64,000 bases of DNA, taken from positions 62,001 through 126,000 of the forward strand of contig NZ_CP019687.1 of NCBI RefSeq assembly GCF_002003265.1, in the 5' to 3' direction. Positions 36,621 through 45,825 of this stretch are shown here, piece after piece. Position numbers and translations under genes: made by a program. This DNA is from Paenibacillus larvae subsp. larvae. GTDB lineage: Bacteria; Bacillota; Bacilli; Paenibacillales; NBRC-103111. The stretch's first letter is position 1; every line of letters starts with the position of its first letter. The notes beneath the pieces are model-generated. The model was not told the origin of the DNA. It did not search any database and saw only the letters and a program-made list of their open reading frames with translations.

Positions 36621-37178
36621 GTGGATCAGACAAATTCCCGGAATAAACAAAACGATGCGTCCTGTCCGGACAAAACATCTTTTCATAGCGAAAAAAATGG
36701 TGAAGGCAAAAAATATACGAATCCCTGGTTTTTTGCTTTATATATAGGTTTTTTTGCTGGAGTCATATGGGGCTTTGTTAAAATAGCAGCTTATTACTTC
36801 CGTTTCACCACTGTTATCCCGGGCTTTTTGGTCGAGCCTTTCTATAAACATGACTTTTTGCTAACCGGAGGAGGAATCCTGGTCGGCTGGATTTACTTTA
36901 TCCTGTTTTCCATTCTAGGATCATTTGTTTACATGTTGCTTCTCGGAAAATTGAAGGGGCCGGTTCCCGGTATTTTATACGGAATTGGATGGTGGATGGT
37001 CCTATATTATATAGTCGGGCCCGGTACCGGAATGTTTGCACCTGTTACCCGGATTGGCTGGGATACTATCATAGCTGATTTTTGTCTGTTTTTATTATGG
37101 GGACTATTCATCGGCTTCTCCACAGCATTTGAATTTACTGAAGAGACGGGTACTGAGAGAAAAAGCACTACGAATTAA
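36621..37178 (+). CDS. yqhR: YqhR-family membrane protein
   Basis: A 185-residue membrane protein with a polar N-terminus (about 40 residues) and four helices (WFFALYIGFFAGVIWGFVKI; FLLTGGGILVGWIYFILF; LYGIGWWMVLYYIVG; FCLFLLWGLFIGFS). GTG 36621 follows GGGAGG. It belongs to the uncharacterised YqhR family by sequence style and by position between yqhQ and aroQ. No enzymatic motif is seen. Confidence 0.88.
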   Translation: MDQTNSRNKQNDASCPDKTSFHSEKNGEGKKYTNPWFFALYIGFFAGVIWGFVKIAAYYFRFTTVIPGFLVEPFYKHDFLLTGGGILVGWIYFILFSILGSFVYMLLLGKLKGPVPGILYGIGWWMVLYYIVGPGTGMFAPVTRIGWDTIIADFCLFLLWGLFIGFSTAFEFTEETGTERKSTTN

Positions 37179-37330
37179 AGCAGACTGGTCCAGCGTATAC
37201 ACTTTCAAAGTGAGTTATGGTAAAATGTCAAGGGTATGAAGCATTAAGTTTGCCTTTAGTCAATGAAGGGCGGAGCTTCTAATGGCCTGCGCGACAGGCA
37301 AAGTAATCGAAGGATGCAGGAGGTACCTTC

Positions 37331-37786
37331 ATGCGCAAGATCATAGTGATTAGCGGCCCTAATCTAAATATGCTGGGAGTACGGGAACCTGATATTTATG
37401 GAAGGACCACACTGAAAGATATTGAAGAGCAGTTGAATACATTAGCATCTGAGCTTGGAATGGAAGTTGACTGCTTTCAATCCAATCATGAAGGGGAAAT
37501 TATAGACAGGATCCAGCAGTCTTACGGGGAAGCAGATGGTATATTGCTGAATCCGGGAGCGTTTACCCATTACAGTTATGCGATAAGGGATGCTTTGGCG
37601 ACGATCCAATTGCCGGTAGTGGAAGTACATTTGTCCAACATTTACAAGCGGGAGGAATTCCGCCATCATTCAGTCACTGCTCCTGTTGTGGTCGGACAGA
37701 TATCCGGATTCGGGGCTTTTAGCTATGAGCTCGGACTGATCGCCTTACATAATTATCTCATGGAACAAGAGGAGGGAAATGATTGA
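37331..37786 (+). CDS. aroQ: Type II 3-dehydroquinate dehydratase
   Basis: A 151-residue dodecameric enzyme dehydrating 3-dehydroquinate to 3-dehydroshikimate in the shikimate pathway. Motifs: [16 protein letters not shown] with the catalytic Tyr, [32 protein letters not shown] and the His of EFRHHSV. ATG 37331 follows AGGAGG. Its stop overlaps the next gene's start by four bases. Confidence 0.96.
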   Translation: MRKIIVISGPNLNMLGVREPDIYGRTTLKDIEEQLNTLASELGMEVDCFQSNHEGEIIDRIQQSYGEADGILLNPGAFTHYSYAIRDALATIQLPVVEVHLSNIYKREEFRHHSVTAPVVVGQISGFGAFSYELGLIALHNYLMEQEEGND

Positions 37787-38861
37787 TGCAAGCACAGCGG
37801 GTCGAACGACTGCGCCGCGTAATGAAAGAAGCGGATTTACCGGCCATGTTCATCACCAACGCTTATAACCGCATGTATATGACAGGGTTTACAGGCAGCT
37901 CGGGTTATGTATTGATTACCCAAGAAAGAACCGTTTTATTCACCGATTTCCGGTACATGACCCAGGCGGTAGAACAGGCCAAAGATTATGAAGTCATTGA
38001 GCATAAACCCAGAGTCATACAATCGGTCCTTGAACTGCTTCAGGAAGAGAAGCTGGATGTGCTCGGTTTTGAACAAAATGACTTGACTTATGGCAGTTAT
38101 TCCGGCTATACTGACGATTTGCAAGGGGTGCAATTTGTACCGACGGATAACGTGATCGAACAAATCCGCATGATCAAGGATGCGGGCGAGCTGTCTATCA
38201 TGAAGGAAGCAGCCGAACTTGCCGACCAGACTTTTTCCCATGTTCTGGGCCTGATTAAGCCGGGAGTATCTGAGAATGCAATCGCTCTTGAAATTGAAAT
38301 GTTTATCCGCCGCAATGGGGGTACATCCACATCCTTCGATACAATCGTAGCTTCCGGCGTACGCTCTGCCCTTCCTCATGGAGTGGCAAGCGGCAAGCTA
38401 ATTCAAGAGAACGAATTTGTTACACTCGATTTCGGTGCATACTATAATGGTTACTGCTCCGATATTACCCGGACGGTTTTTGTCGGAAAGAATCCTTCGG
38501 ACAAACATAAGGAAATCTATGATATTGTCCTGAAAGCTCAGTTGAACTGCCTGAAGGGATTACGCCCGGGAATGACGGGACATGAAGGCGATGCCCTTTG
38601 CCGGGACATCATCACTGAACATGGGTATGGGGGACAATTCGGTCACAGTACCGGACACGGTCTTGGTATGGAAGTTCACGAGCAGCCGAGAGTTTCTCCT
38701 CGTGACCAGACGATTCTGGTCCCCGGCATGGCGGTCACCGTCGAACCGGGAATTTATATCCCGGGATTCGGGGAGTTAGAATTGAAGATGACATTGTACT
38801 TGTTGAGAACGGCATCCATATTCTGACCAGTTCTACCAAAGAACTGCTCATCTTATCTTAA
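37783..38861 (+). pseudogene. Xaa-Pro aminopeptidase family M24B, frameshifted near the C-terminus
   Basis: A YqhT/PepQ-like metallopeptidase. The creatinase N-terminal domain is followed by the M24 domain with metal ligands in TLDFGAYYNGYCSDITR, GHSTGHGLGMEVHE and VTVEPGIYIPG. After GFG the reading frame drifts and ends at 38826. The next frame supplies [20 protein letters not shown] and TKELLILS, ending at 38859-38861 as expected for the family, including the last metal-ligand Glu. GGATTCGGGGAG needs five G residues to restore it. Confidence 0.88.
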
Positions 38862-38911
38862 TCACTTGCTTGCAGCAAGGATCTTTACAAGATTCAGGAG
38901 GGAAAATCAGC

Positions 38912-39469
38912 GTGATTTCAGTTAACGATTTTAAAACAGGATTGACCATTGAAGTAGACGGTGACTTGTTTACCGTTCTTGACTTCCAGCACGTAAAACC
39001 AGGAAAAGGAGCCGCATTTGTCCGTTCCAAGCTGAAAAACCTCCGCAACGGCAATACCGTGGAGAAAACATTCCGTGCAGGTGAAAACGTAGGTCGTGCT
39101 CATATCGAAAACCGCGAGATGCAGTATCTGTATGCAAGCGGTAAGGAACATACCTTTATGGATATGGAAACTTACGATCAGATTTCTCTGGACGAGAGCC
39201 AGATTGAATGGGAATTAAAGTTCCTGAAGGAAAACATGATTATCAATATCATGAGCTATCAAGGGGAAATTCTCGGTATCAACCTGCCAAACAGCGTTGA
39301 GCTGAAAGTAACGGAAACCGAGCCGGGAATCAAAGGAAATACGGCAACAGGTGCTACCAAGAACGCTAAGCTGGAAACCGGCCTTAATGTGCAGGTCCCT
39401 TTGTTTATCAATGAGGATGATGTACTGCTTATTGATACCCGCGAAGGGAAATATATCTCCCGCGCATAA
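38912..39469 (+). CDS. efp: Translation elongation factor P
   Basis: A 185-residue tRNA-mimic protein that relieves ribosome stalling at polyproline. The N-terminal KOW-like domain carries the tip loop [12 protein letters not shown], with the modifiable Lys in PGKGA (Bacillus-type Lys tip). Two OB domains follow, ending [27 protein letters not shown]-like: residues NEGDxIxIDT are here [13 protein letters not shown] 38912 is nine bases from AGGAGGG. It is linked to pepP as in Bacillus. Confidence 0.95.
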   Translation: MISVNDFKTGLTIEVDGDLFTVLDFQHVKPGKGAAFVRSKLKNLRNGNTVEKTFRAGENVGRAHIENREMQYLYASGKEHTFMDMETYDQISLDESQIEWELKFLKENMIINIMSYQGEILGINLPNSVELKVTETEPGIKGNTATGATKNAKLETGLNVQVPLFINEDDVLLIDTREGKYISRA

Positions 39470-39499
39470 GTATAACCTGCGCAAATTTTAACTTCGCAT

Positions 39500-39570
39500 C
39501 AATTTCAATTAAATAATGTAATTGCTAGACTGAATCAATTTCATAATACAATGAAATTGATTCGACTTTA
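39500..39570. repeat. Dispersed imperfect palindrome, copy D
   Basis: TGAATCAATTTCAT (39531-39544) and ATGAAATTGATTC (39551-39563) form a near-perfect inverted repeat that aligns with copy C at 33960-34021. A terminator hairpin follows. Confidence 0.65.
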
Positions 39571-39574
39571 TAAA

Positions 39575-39618
39575 CGCCCTCTGTTTTCGCCTTACCAGGT
39601 GCCGGAGGGCTGTTTTTA
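39575..39618 (+). terminator. Terminator after efp
   Basis: GCCCTC pairs with GAGGGC, with additional pairing inside the loop, followed by TGTTTTTA. Confidence 0.75.
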
Positions 39619-39680
39619 TTCCTGTATGAACGAAAGACGCCGCCCCTTTGCTAATTGAATACAACGGACTGGGTTTATGC

Positions 39681-39686
39681 TATAAT
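39681..39686 (+). promoter_or_regulatory. Extended -10 promoter of lysC
   Basis: TGC-TATAAT at 39678-39686, about 50 bp before the TTG start. No lysine riboswitch was recognised in the leader. Confidence 0.5.
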
Positions 39687-39738
39687 GATCTACAATTATT
39701 TCTAGATATTTAATAGTAAGTGTGGGGAGTGAGCAGCA

Positions 39739-40994
39739 TTGTCTTTGATCGTCATGAAATTCGGAGGGAGCTCTGTCGGCAACGCGGAACGCATGAAGCG
39801 TGCGGCCGGACGGATCGCAGAGAGAAGGAAGCAGGGCCACCAATGTGTAATTGTAGTATCGGCCATGGGGGATACAACAGATGACCTGATTGATTTATCC
39901 CGGCAAGTTTCAGGCGGGCAGCCGTCTGAAAGGGAGATGGATATGCTTCTTGCCACAGGTGAGCAGATGTCGGTTGCCCTTCTATCAATGGCTATACATA
40001 GTCTTGGGCAACCGGCCCTTTCACTGACAGGTTGGCAGGCCGGCATGCATACGGATGATAAGCATGGAAAAGCCAGAATCACGGATATTAAACCGGAACG
40101 GATACTGGAAGCCGTCCGTTTGGAGAAAATTGTTATCGTGGCGGGTTTTCAGGGAATTTCGGACGAAGGGAATATAACCACATTGGGCCGGGGAGGCTCA
40201 GATACGACGGCTGTTGCATTAGCTGCGGCCATACAAGCGGACTTGTGTGAAATTTATACAGATGTGGACGGAGTTTATTCGACTGATCCACGTGTAGTCA
40301 AGGTAGCCAGAAAACTTAAGGAAATTTCGTACGACGAAATGCTCGAACTGGCTAATCTTGGAGCAGCGGTTCTGCATCCGAGAGCCGTGGAATATGCTAA
40401 AAATTACAACGTGCCCCTCGTTGTTCGGTCTAGCTTTACTAATAACGAAGGAACATTTGTCAAGGAGGAAGCAGTAATGGAACAAGGGAATTTAGTACGT
40501 GGCATCGCTTATAATAAAAATGTGGCACGAATAAGCATTCTGGGGTGCCTGAGAAGCCGGGTCAACTTGCTAAAGTGTTTACATCCTTGGCGGAGGCTCA
40601 GATTGATGTCGATATTATCGTACAAAGCGGGGTCATGAACGGCCTGGCTGATTTTTCCTTCAGTGTTTCCTTAGATGATCGGGAGCGGGCACTTGGGGTT
40701 CTGGAGAAGATACAGGATGAAATCGGTTTCCGTGAAACTACCTCCGAAGATAATCTCGTTAAAGTCTCGATTGTCGGGGCAGGTATGGTCAGTACACCGG
40801 GTGTGGCCGCAACGATGTTTGAAGAGTTGTCCAAACTGGGAATCAGCATCAATATGGTCTCTACTTCCGAGATCAAGATATCCTGTGTGATCGCGGCCAG
40901 TCATTTAACAGAAGCTGTTCAGGCTCTCCATACCGCATACGGACTGGATACGAAAGAACAGGCTTTCATAGGAGGACCTAAAGAAAGAAGATAG
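39739..40994 (+). pseudogene. lysC: Aspartokinase (LysC type) with in-phase beta-subunit start, frameshifted
   Basis: Phosphorylates aspartate, the first step to lysine, diaminopimelate, threonine and methionine. The kinase domain begins MSLIVMKFGGSSVG and contains FQGISDEGNITTLGRGGSD-type motifs (TLGRGGSDTTAVALA). Two ACT domains follow. The frame breaks at ISILG near 40545; the next frame continues VPEKPGQLAKVFTSLAEAQI to TAA 40992-40994. CTGGGGTG needs a fifth G. TTG 39739 follows GGGGAG. An internal ATG at 40477 lies behind a perfect AAGGAGG, the arrangement that yields the beta subunit in Bacillus aspartokinase II. Confidence 0.88.
40462..40479 (+). promoter_or_regulatory. Internal ribosome-binding site for the aspartokinase beta subunit
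   Basis: AAGGAGG at 40462-40468 is eight bases before an in-frame ATG (40477) that starts MEQGNLVRGIAY. This gives the regulatory ACT-domain subunit from the same reading frame, as known for Bacillus lysC. Confidence 0.75.
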
Positions 40995-41006
40995 AACCGG
41001 ACTTGT

Positions 41007-41471
41007 TCATTTGATTTTATCTCCGATAAAAAAGAAGAGTTTCAGTAAAAAAGCCGTGATACCCGCTGCCATCAGCGGCCCCACGGGAATGCCTTTCATA
41101 AATACGATACCGAAGATGGAACCAATAACTAGGCCTACAATCAGCTGCGGGTCTAGTTTTAGTAGTTCCAGCCCTTTTCCGTTCATATACGTAGCTAAGG
41201 CCCCTCCGAATAAAGCGAGAATTCCGGGCCATGTAGTGAATACAGAGGCGACATCTTTGAAAGAAATGTGCTCGGACGCAAAAGGGACGAGAACGCCCAT
41301 GGTAAGAAACAATAGGCCGATTTCCAGCCCTCTCCGTTCAATAGTAGGGAGAAAGCGGTCCAGACTGATCAGTTTTACAATGAGCAGCACGCAAGCAGCC
41401 GTTGTGATGATAGGAGAACGACCTATTAATCCTACAATAATCAGAATAACGAGCAGTACCTCTCCATTCAT
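41007..41471 (-). CDS. DUF441-family membrane protein
   Basis: A 154-residue, five-helix protein of the DUF441/YeaL family ([55 protein letters not shown]). Function is unknown. ATG 41471 follows AAGGGG; the longer frame upstream is not supported. It ends close to lysC in a convergent arrangement with no clear hairpin. Confidence 0.85.
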   Translation of the reverse strand: MNGEVLLVILIIVGLIGRSPIITTAACVLLIVKLISLDRFLPTIERRGLEIGLLFLTMGVLVPFASEHISFKDVASVFTTWPGILALFGGALATYMNGKGLELLKLDPQLIVGLVIGSIFGIVFMKGIPVGPLMAAGITAFLLKLFFFIGDKIK

Positions 41472-41540
41472 GGAAAAACCCCTTGTCTCACTTAGTCTTA
41501 CTTTCAGTGTATGAGAGGACAAAGGTTTTAGAACGGAGCT

Positions 41541-42260
41541 TCATGAGAGCAGTTCTATCAGTCTTCCTTCTCTCCAAATAGGAACCGTTAAATATAAGTT
41601 TTGCTGGCAGCAAAAAAAGACATCTTGCCGGAAACCGAGCTTGTGCAGCCGACGGCCGTTTGCACAGCGGTGAAAAGCCTGCGTCAGATCCGATTTTGCC
41701 TGCTTATATCCATAAAGAAGGGCGAGCCCCAGATCGTCTATTTCCATCTGCCGGGCCCCTTCTATCTTATCGGCTTCGTCAAGCAGAAAGCCTGCACAAA
41801 GCCCATCTTCCAAAGAAAACACATGTTGGGTACCGGCACAAATCAGTACAATGTCTTTTTTAAGTTGCAGGGCAGCACGGATACAGGCCGTTCCATTTAG
41901 CATGGAGCCGATCAATACGTTTTCAGCCTTAAGCGCTTTTTGAACAGCCTTTGTTCCGTTTGTAGTGGTCATGATAATCCTTTTGTCTTTCACCGTTTCT
42001 TTTAAATATTCCAGAGGAGAGTTACCCAGGTCAAAGCCGGGAATTTTTCTGCAAGAACGTTCCCCGCCTAGAAGGCTCCCTTCTTCAAAAGCCTGTTTGG
42101 CCTGCCCTACCGTTTCCACAGGTACAACTTCCCTGCATCCTCCTGCCAAAGCAGTTACGATGCAGCTGCTTGCCCTAAGTACATCTATGACAATTACCGT
42201 CTTGCCCGCCAGATCTTGTACACCTACTTCATTTAAGCTGGCAATCGTCTCAATTTTCAT
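41541..42260 (-). CDS. comB: 2-phosphosulfolactate phosphatase
   Basis: A 239-residue Mg-dependent phosphatase of the ComB family converting 2-phospho-3-sulfolactate to 3-sulfolactate. Family motifs: VIVIDVLRASSCIVTALAGG, GGERSCRKIPGFDLGNSPLE and MTTTNGTKAV. ATG 42260 overlaps the end of comA. With ComA it makes sulfolactate, an abundant solute of Bacillus spores; methanogens use the same steps for coenzyme M. No coenzyme M pathway genes are present here. Confidence 0.92.
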   Translation of the reverse strand: MKIETIASLNEVGVQDLAGKTVIVIDVLRASSCIVTALAGGCREVVPVETVGQAKQAFEEGSLLGGERSCRKIPGFDLGNSPLEYLKETVKDKRIIMTTTNGTKAVQKALKAENVLIGSMLNGTACIRAALQLKKDIVLICAGTQHVFSLEDGLCAGFLLDEADKIEGARQMEIDDLGLALLYGYKQAKSDLTQAFHRCANGRRLHKLGFRQDVFFCCQQNLYLTVPIWREGRLIELLS

Positions 42261-43046
42261 GAACCACGCTTCCTTCGATGGCCCGCCAGATTTCAGCCTG
42301 AAAGAATGTATCCGAACGCAATCCCCTTCTGAGTGTTTCCAAGGGAATGACTTCTTGAGGTGGGATATTGCCAAGATGAATATCCGGTCCGAGCATTTTG
42401 AGAAGGTGAACCTGCTGATCTTTTTGCGGCGCCTCCCAAAGCAGAATGTCAGAGCGGGGCAGGGCAGCCAGAACTTGTTCCAGCTCATTGTCTTTACAGA
42501 TTCCCTTTTCATCAAATATACCGACTCCCACTCCTGACTCCCTTGCTTCAATCGTGACCAGTTCAGCTCCCATCTCCATATCAATCATCACAGTTTCGAT
42601 TAGCTCCTCCAGTTGGATTGAAGATCCCCAGCCCTTTTTTCCATATTCTGTAAATACGGAAAAACCATAATCCAGCCCCTGGATGATGAGTTCACTGCGG
42701 CGGCTGCGGCTTAATGTAGTCGTTCCGTCTGATACTTCGATTCCCGTAAATCCAAGTTCTGACGCCGTTTTCAAAAAGGAATCAGCCATTTGCTGATGAA
42801 CCGCTCTCTCCAAATACGTACCCCCGGGAAAATACAGGTATTCGCTGATTGGGCTAAATGGATTTTTTTCTGCAAAACTTCGCGCGGGTAGAGGGCGGCA
42901 GTTCCAAATCCGAGTTTGATCATATCAATGTACTCTCCTGCAGTCTCAAGCAAATCCTCAAAAGCACGCAGGCCAAGCCCTTTGTCAATGATCATGGTTC
43001 TGCCGCGCTGTCTTGGCTTGTTTTCTCTTCTGCCGGTCGGATCCAT
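42250..43046 (-). pseudogene. comA: Phosphosulfolactate synthase, frameshifted
   Basis: Adds sulfite to phosphoenolpyruvate to make phosphosulfolactate. The first frame (ATG 43046, eight bases after GGGAGG) gives ENKPRQRGRTMIIDKGLGL and YIDMIKLGFGTAALYP. It leaves the family after NTCIFPG near 42825. The next frame resumes GTYLERAVHQQMADSFL and runs through LVTIEARESG and LGNIPPQEVIPLETLRRGLR to stop at 42250. A GGGGG run one base short explains the break. Stop and comB start overlap. Confidence 0.87.
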
Positions 43047-43258
43047 TATTTTATCCTCCCAAAATACCTCTGTGGTCGGGTTATTCATGAGCTTTAGCAC
43101 CACCTGTTTTAGTCATTCCGTCTTTTGTGCATCATATGCATCTTGTTTTAGGTAGGTGCGGAAGTTATGCCTAAACTGAGACAAGCCGGCATAAGGTAAG
43201 GAGAGAGGAAAATAATGAACGCCATACCTGTGGCTTCTCAAGAAAGGAAGATAGACGC

Positions 43259-43525
43259 ATGGTAAGCAAAATAGTGCTGAGCATGGGAATGCTGCGGCTG
43301 TTTTCGGGAAGCATCGAAATACTGGCAGCCATTCTGATTCTGAAAGCGGGTCAAATCGAAAAGGCGCTGCTTGTAAATTCCGGCCTTGCTTTGGTAGGTC
43401 CGCTAATTTTGCTGATGACTACTACTATAGGATTAGTAGGAGTGGCGGAAAAACTATCATTTTCCAAAATGCTGTGGGTGCTGGTCGGCGTCAGCTGCAT
43501 CTTCATCGGTATCCTGAAAAAATAG
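43259..43525 (+). CDS. yqhV: YqhV-family membrane protein (DUF2619)
   Basis: An 88-residue protein with three hydrophobic segments (MLRLFSGSIEILAAILIL; LVNSGLALVGPLILLMTT; MLWVLVGVSCIFIGIL). It matches YqhV in size and in position immediately before spoIIIAA. Function is unknown; it is commonly linked with sporulation loci by position only. ATG 43259 follows AAAGGAAG. Confidence 0.87.
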   Translation: MVSKIVLSMGMLRLFSGSIEILAAILILKAGQIEKALLVNSGLALVGPLILLMTTTIGLVGVAEKLSFSKMLWVLVGVSCIFIGILKK

Positions 43526-43595
43526 AGAAGAAATCCTGCGCAGTGTAGTTCTGAACAGGAGGGCAGCGTCCTTTCTGCTTCAGGCATATAAGCAG

Positions 43596-43623
43596 GCATA
43601 TTTTCCTCTAGTAAGCATAGATA
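43596..43623 (+). promoter_or_regulatory. Candidate SigE promoter of the spoIIIA operon
   Basis: GCATATT (43596-43602) matches the SigE -35 consensus KMATATT. After 13 bp, CATAGATA (43616-43623) matches six of eight positions of CATACAHT. The Bacillus operon is transcribed by SigE in the mother cell. Confidence 0.65.
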
Positions 43624-43659
43624 TGTGGTAAAAGACAGGACAACCATGGAGGGCCCGTG

Positions 43660-44673
43660 ATGCTGCGAACTATTCTTCTATTTTTGCCACATCCCGTTAA
43701 AACGATTATTGGAAATCTACCTAAAAAAATAGCAGAAGAATTGGAAGAGATCCGCATAAGGGAAGGAAGACCTCTGGAAATTGGAACAGGAGGTAAAAGC
43801 CTGTTTATCAGTGAGGATGTGCGCCTGTTGACCCAGCCGGACGAGGCCTACCGTCCTACAAGGGAAGTATGCTCGGCTTTTCTGGAGCTGCTGACCAGAC
43901 ATTCTCTTTATTCCTTCGAGGAAGAGCTCAAGCGCGGCTATATTACAATCCCCGGAGGGCATAGGGTGGGGCTGGCCGGCCGTGTTGTACTGGAACACGG
44001 GGAGGTCAAGCATCTGCGGGATGTCAGCTCCTTTAATGTCAGGGTAGCCAGAGAAGTGCAGGGTGTGGGAGTGCCGGTACTTCCTTTTTTGCTAGACCCG
44101 GAATCGAGATCCGTCCATCAAACACTTGTCATTTCTCCTCCGCAGCAAGGGAAGACAACACTGATCCGTGATTTGGCCCGGCTGCTCAGTTATGGATGGG
44201 GGACGGGGGCAGGCGGCGGAAAGGCATGGAGCTGCAAAGTCGGCATTATTGATGAAAGATCAGAGCTTGCTGCCTGTATAAAAGGAGTGCCGAAGTTCGA
44301 TCTCGGCCCGAGAACAGATGTGCTTGACGGATGTCCTAAGGCGGAAGGAATGATGATGATGATCCGCTCCATGTCCCCGGATGTTGTAATTGTGGACGAG
44401 ATCGGACGTTCTGAAGATACTTCTGCCATTCACGAATCACTCCGTGCCGGTATCCGGGTAATTGCAACGGTCCACGGGAAAAACCGTGAAGATGTGCTTC
44501 ACCGCCCTGTGATCCGCCAGCTTATAGAAGAACAGGTTTTTGGAAGGTATGTGATTCTAAGCAAGCGGAAGGGGGAATCCCCCTCCTTTGAAGTACTGGA
44601 CAAGATGGGACAGCCGGTATCCCTTCCTGCTGTATCCACCCCCTTAACCTGGAGGTGGAAACCGGATGGTTAA
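43660..44673 (+). CDS. spoIIIAA: Stage III sporulation ATPase SpoIIIAA
   Basis: A 337-residue secretion-type ATPase in the mother cell that is thought to power the SpoIIIA-SpoIIQ channel into the forespore. The N-terminal part includes SLYSFEEELKRGYITIPGGHRVGLAG. The ATPase core has Walker A SPPQQGKTTLIRD (atypical, PPQQGKT) and Walker B DVVIVDEIGR. ATG 43660 follows GGAGGG by six bases, favoured over GTG 43657. It is the first gene of the eight-gene operon. Confidence 0.96.
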   Translation: MLRTILLFLPHPVKTIIGNLPKKIAEELEEIRIREGRPLEIGTGGKSLFISEDVRLLTQPDEAYRPTREVCSAFLELLTRHSLYSFEEELKRGYITIPGGHRVGLAGRVVLEHGEVKHLRDVSSFNVRVAREVQGVGVPVLPFLLDPESRSVHQTLVISPPQQGKTTLIRDLARLLSYGWGTGAGGGKAWSCKVGIIDERSELAACIKGVPKFDLGPRTDVLDGCPKAEGMMMMIRSMSPDVVIVDEIGRSEDTSAIHESLRAGIRVIATVHGKNREDVLHRPVIRQLIEEQVFGRYVILSKRKGESPSFEVLDKMGQPVSLPAVSTPLTWRWKPDG

Positions 44674-45181
44674 AATGCTCGGTGCTGTGCTTGTACTGGG
44701 TGCTGGTACGCTTTACGGATTTGTTCAAGCTATGCACTATGCCAGAAGACCAAAACAAATTCGCCAGCTTCATCAGGCTTTGCAGCGGCTTGAGACCGAG
44801 ATCGTTTACGGGTATACCCCCCTGCCGGAAGCTCTCCTCTCCGTCAGTATGCAGATAAACGAGCCTCTTTCATCAATGTTTGCTGAACTCGGAGGTTCGC
44901 TGGCCCGGGAGGAAAGGACAGTAAGGGAAGTTTGGGAAGGGACTCTCCGCAAATATTGGGGCCATTCCTCCATGAAATCAGTGGAATTTCAGGCGATGCT
45001 GCAACTTGGATACACATTAGGCTTATCTGATCGTGAGGATCAGGTCAAGCACCTCAAACTGGCAGCAGCCCAGCTTCATGCCGAGGAAAAACAGGCGGCC
45101 GATGAACAAAAACGCTACGAAAAAATGTGGAAAAGCCTCGGTCTGCTGATGGGAGCATTAGTCGTTATCTTGATGTATTAA
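44666..45181 (+). CDS. spoIIIAB: Stage III sporulation protein SpoIIIAB
   Basis: A 171-residue protein of the SpoIIIA channel with a hydrophobic N-terminal segment, a long helical body resembling GspF-like platform proteins (RQLHQALQRLETEIVYGYTP; ALLSVS), and a C-terminal membrane helix (LGLLMGALVVILMY). It overlaps spoIIIAA by eight bases. Confidence 0.94.
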   Translation: MVKMLGAVLVLGAGTLYGFVQAMHYARRPKQIRQLHQALQRLETEIVYGYTPLPEALLSVSMQINEPLSSMFAELGGSLAREERTVREVWEGTLRKYWGHSSMKSVEFQAMLQLGYTLGLSDREDQVKHLKLAAAQLHAEEKQAADEQKRYEKMWKSLGLLMGALVVILMY

Positions 45182-45194
45182 GTGAGGTGCCTAC

Positions 45195-45398
45195 ATGAAC
45201 GTAGATGTGAATGCCATATTCCAAATAGCAGGTATTGGAATCATTATTGCGATGATTCATACAGTACTCAAGCAGATGGGAAAAGAAGATATGGCTCATT
45301 GGGTGACGCTGATCGGCTTTGTGGTTGTGCTTTTTATGGTTGTCAGCATGCTGGACAACTTGTTTCGCGAAATTAAAACCATTTTTTTGTTCCAGTAG
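45195..45398 (+). CDS. spoIIIAC: Stage III sporulation protein SpoIIIAC
   Basis: A 67-residue protein with two membrane helices (IFQIAGIGIIIAMIHTVLKQ and WVTLIGFVVVLFMVVSML), matching the usual size. It is homologous to the N-terminal half of SpoIIIAD. ATG follows GAGGTG. Confidence 0.94.
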   Translation: MNVDVNAIFQIAGIGIIIAMIHTVLKQMGKEDMAHWVTLIGFVVVLFMVVSMLDNLFREIKTIFLFQ

Positions 45399-45408
45399 GT
45401 GAAGCCTC

Positions 45409-45798
45409 GTGGAAATGATTCAAATTGTCGGCCTTGGCCTTGTGGCAGCGGTGCTTTCCCTTATTTTGAAAGAACAAAAGCCGATCTTCGCTTTTTTGTT
45501 GGCCACGTTCACTGGAATCCTGATATTCCTTTTTTTAATAGATAAAATCTCGGCGGTTATTCAAGTCTTGGAAGATTTGGCGGAAAAATCAAACATCAAT
45601 ATGGTTTTTTTAAAGACGATCTTGAAAATTATCGGAATTGCCTATATCGCTGAGTTTGGAGCACAGATCGTGCGGGATGCCGGACAAGAATCCATTGCAT
45701 CCAAGATTGAATTATCCGGCAAAGTACTAATTATGGTTATGGCGATCCCTATTATAATTGTCATTATTGAAACCGTGGTGAATCTGCTTCCGGCATGA
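45409..45798 (+). CDS. spoIIIAD: Stage III sporulation protein SpoIIIAD
   Basis: A 129-residue multi-helix protein (IQIVGLGLVAAVLSLILKEQ; IFAFLLATFTGILIFLFL; ILMVMAIPIIIVIIETVVNL) of the SpoIIIA channel complex. It starts at GTG 45409 (or ATG 45415), ten bases after spoIIIAC. Confidence 0.94.
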   Translation: MEMIQIVGLGLVAAVLSLILKEQKPIFAFLLATFTGILIFLFLIDKISAVIQVLEDLAEKSNINMVFLKTILKIIGIAYIAEFGAQIVRDAGQESIASKIELSGKVLIMVMAIPIIIVIIETVVNLLPA

Positions 45799-45825
45799 AT
45801 CACAAAAGAACCAGGAGATGAGGAC

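Noticed and set aside
41011-41514. 167-codon open frame antisense to the DUF441 gene
   Set aside because: The minus-strand frame has the ribosome-binding site and the membrane-protein pattern; the plus frame is its shadow.
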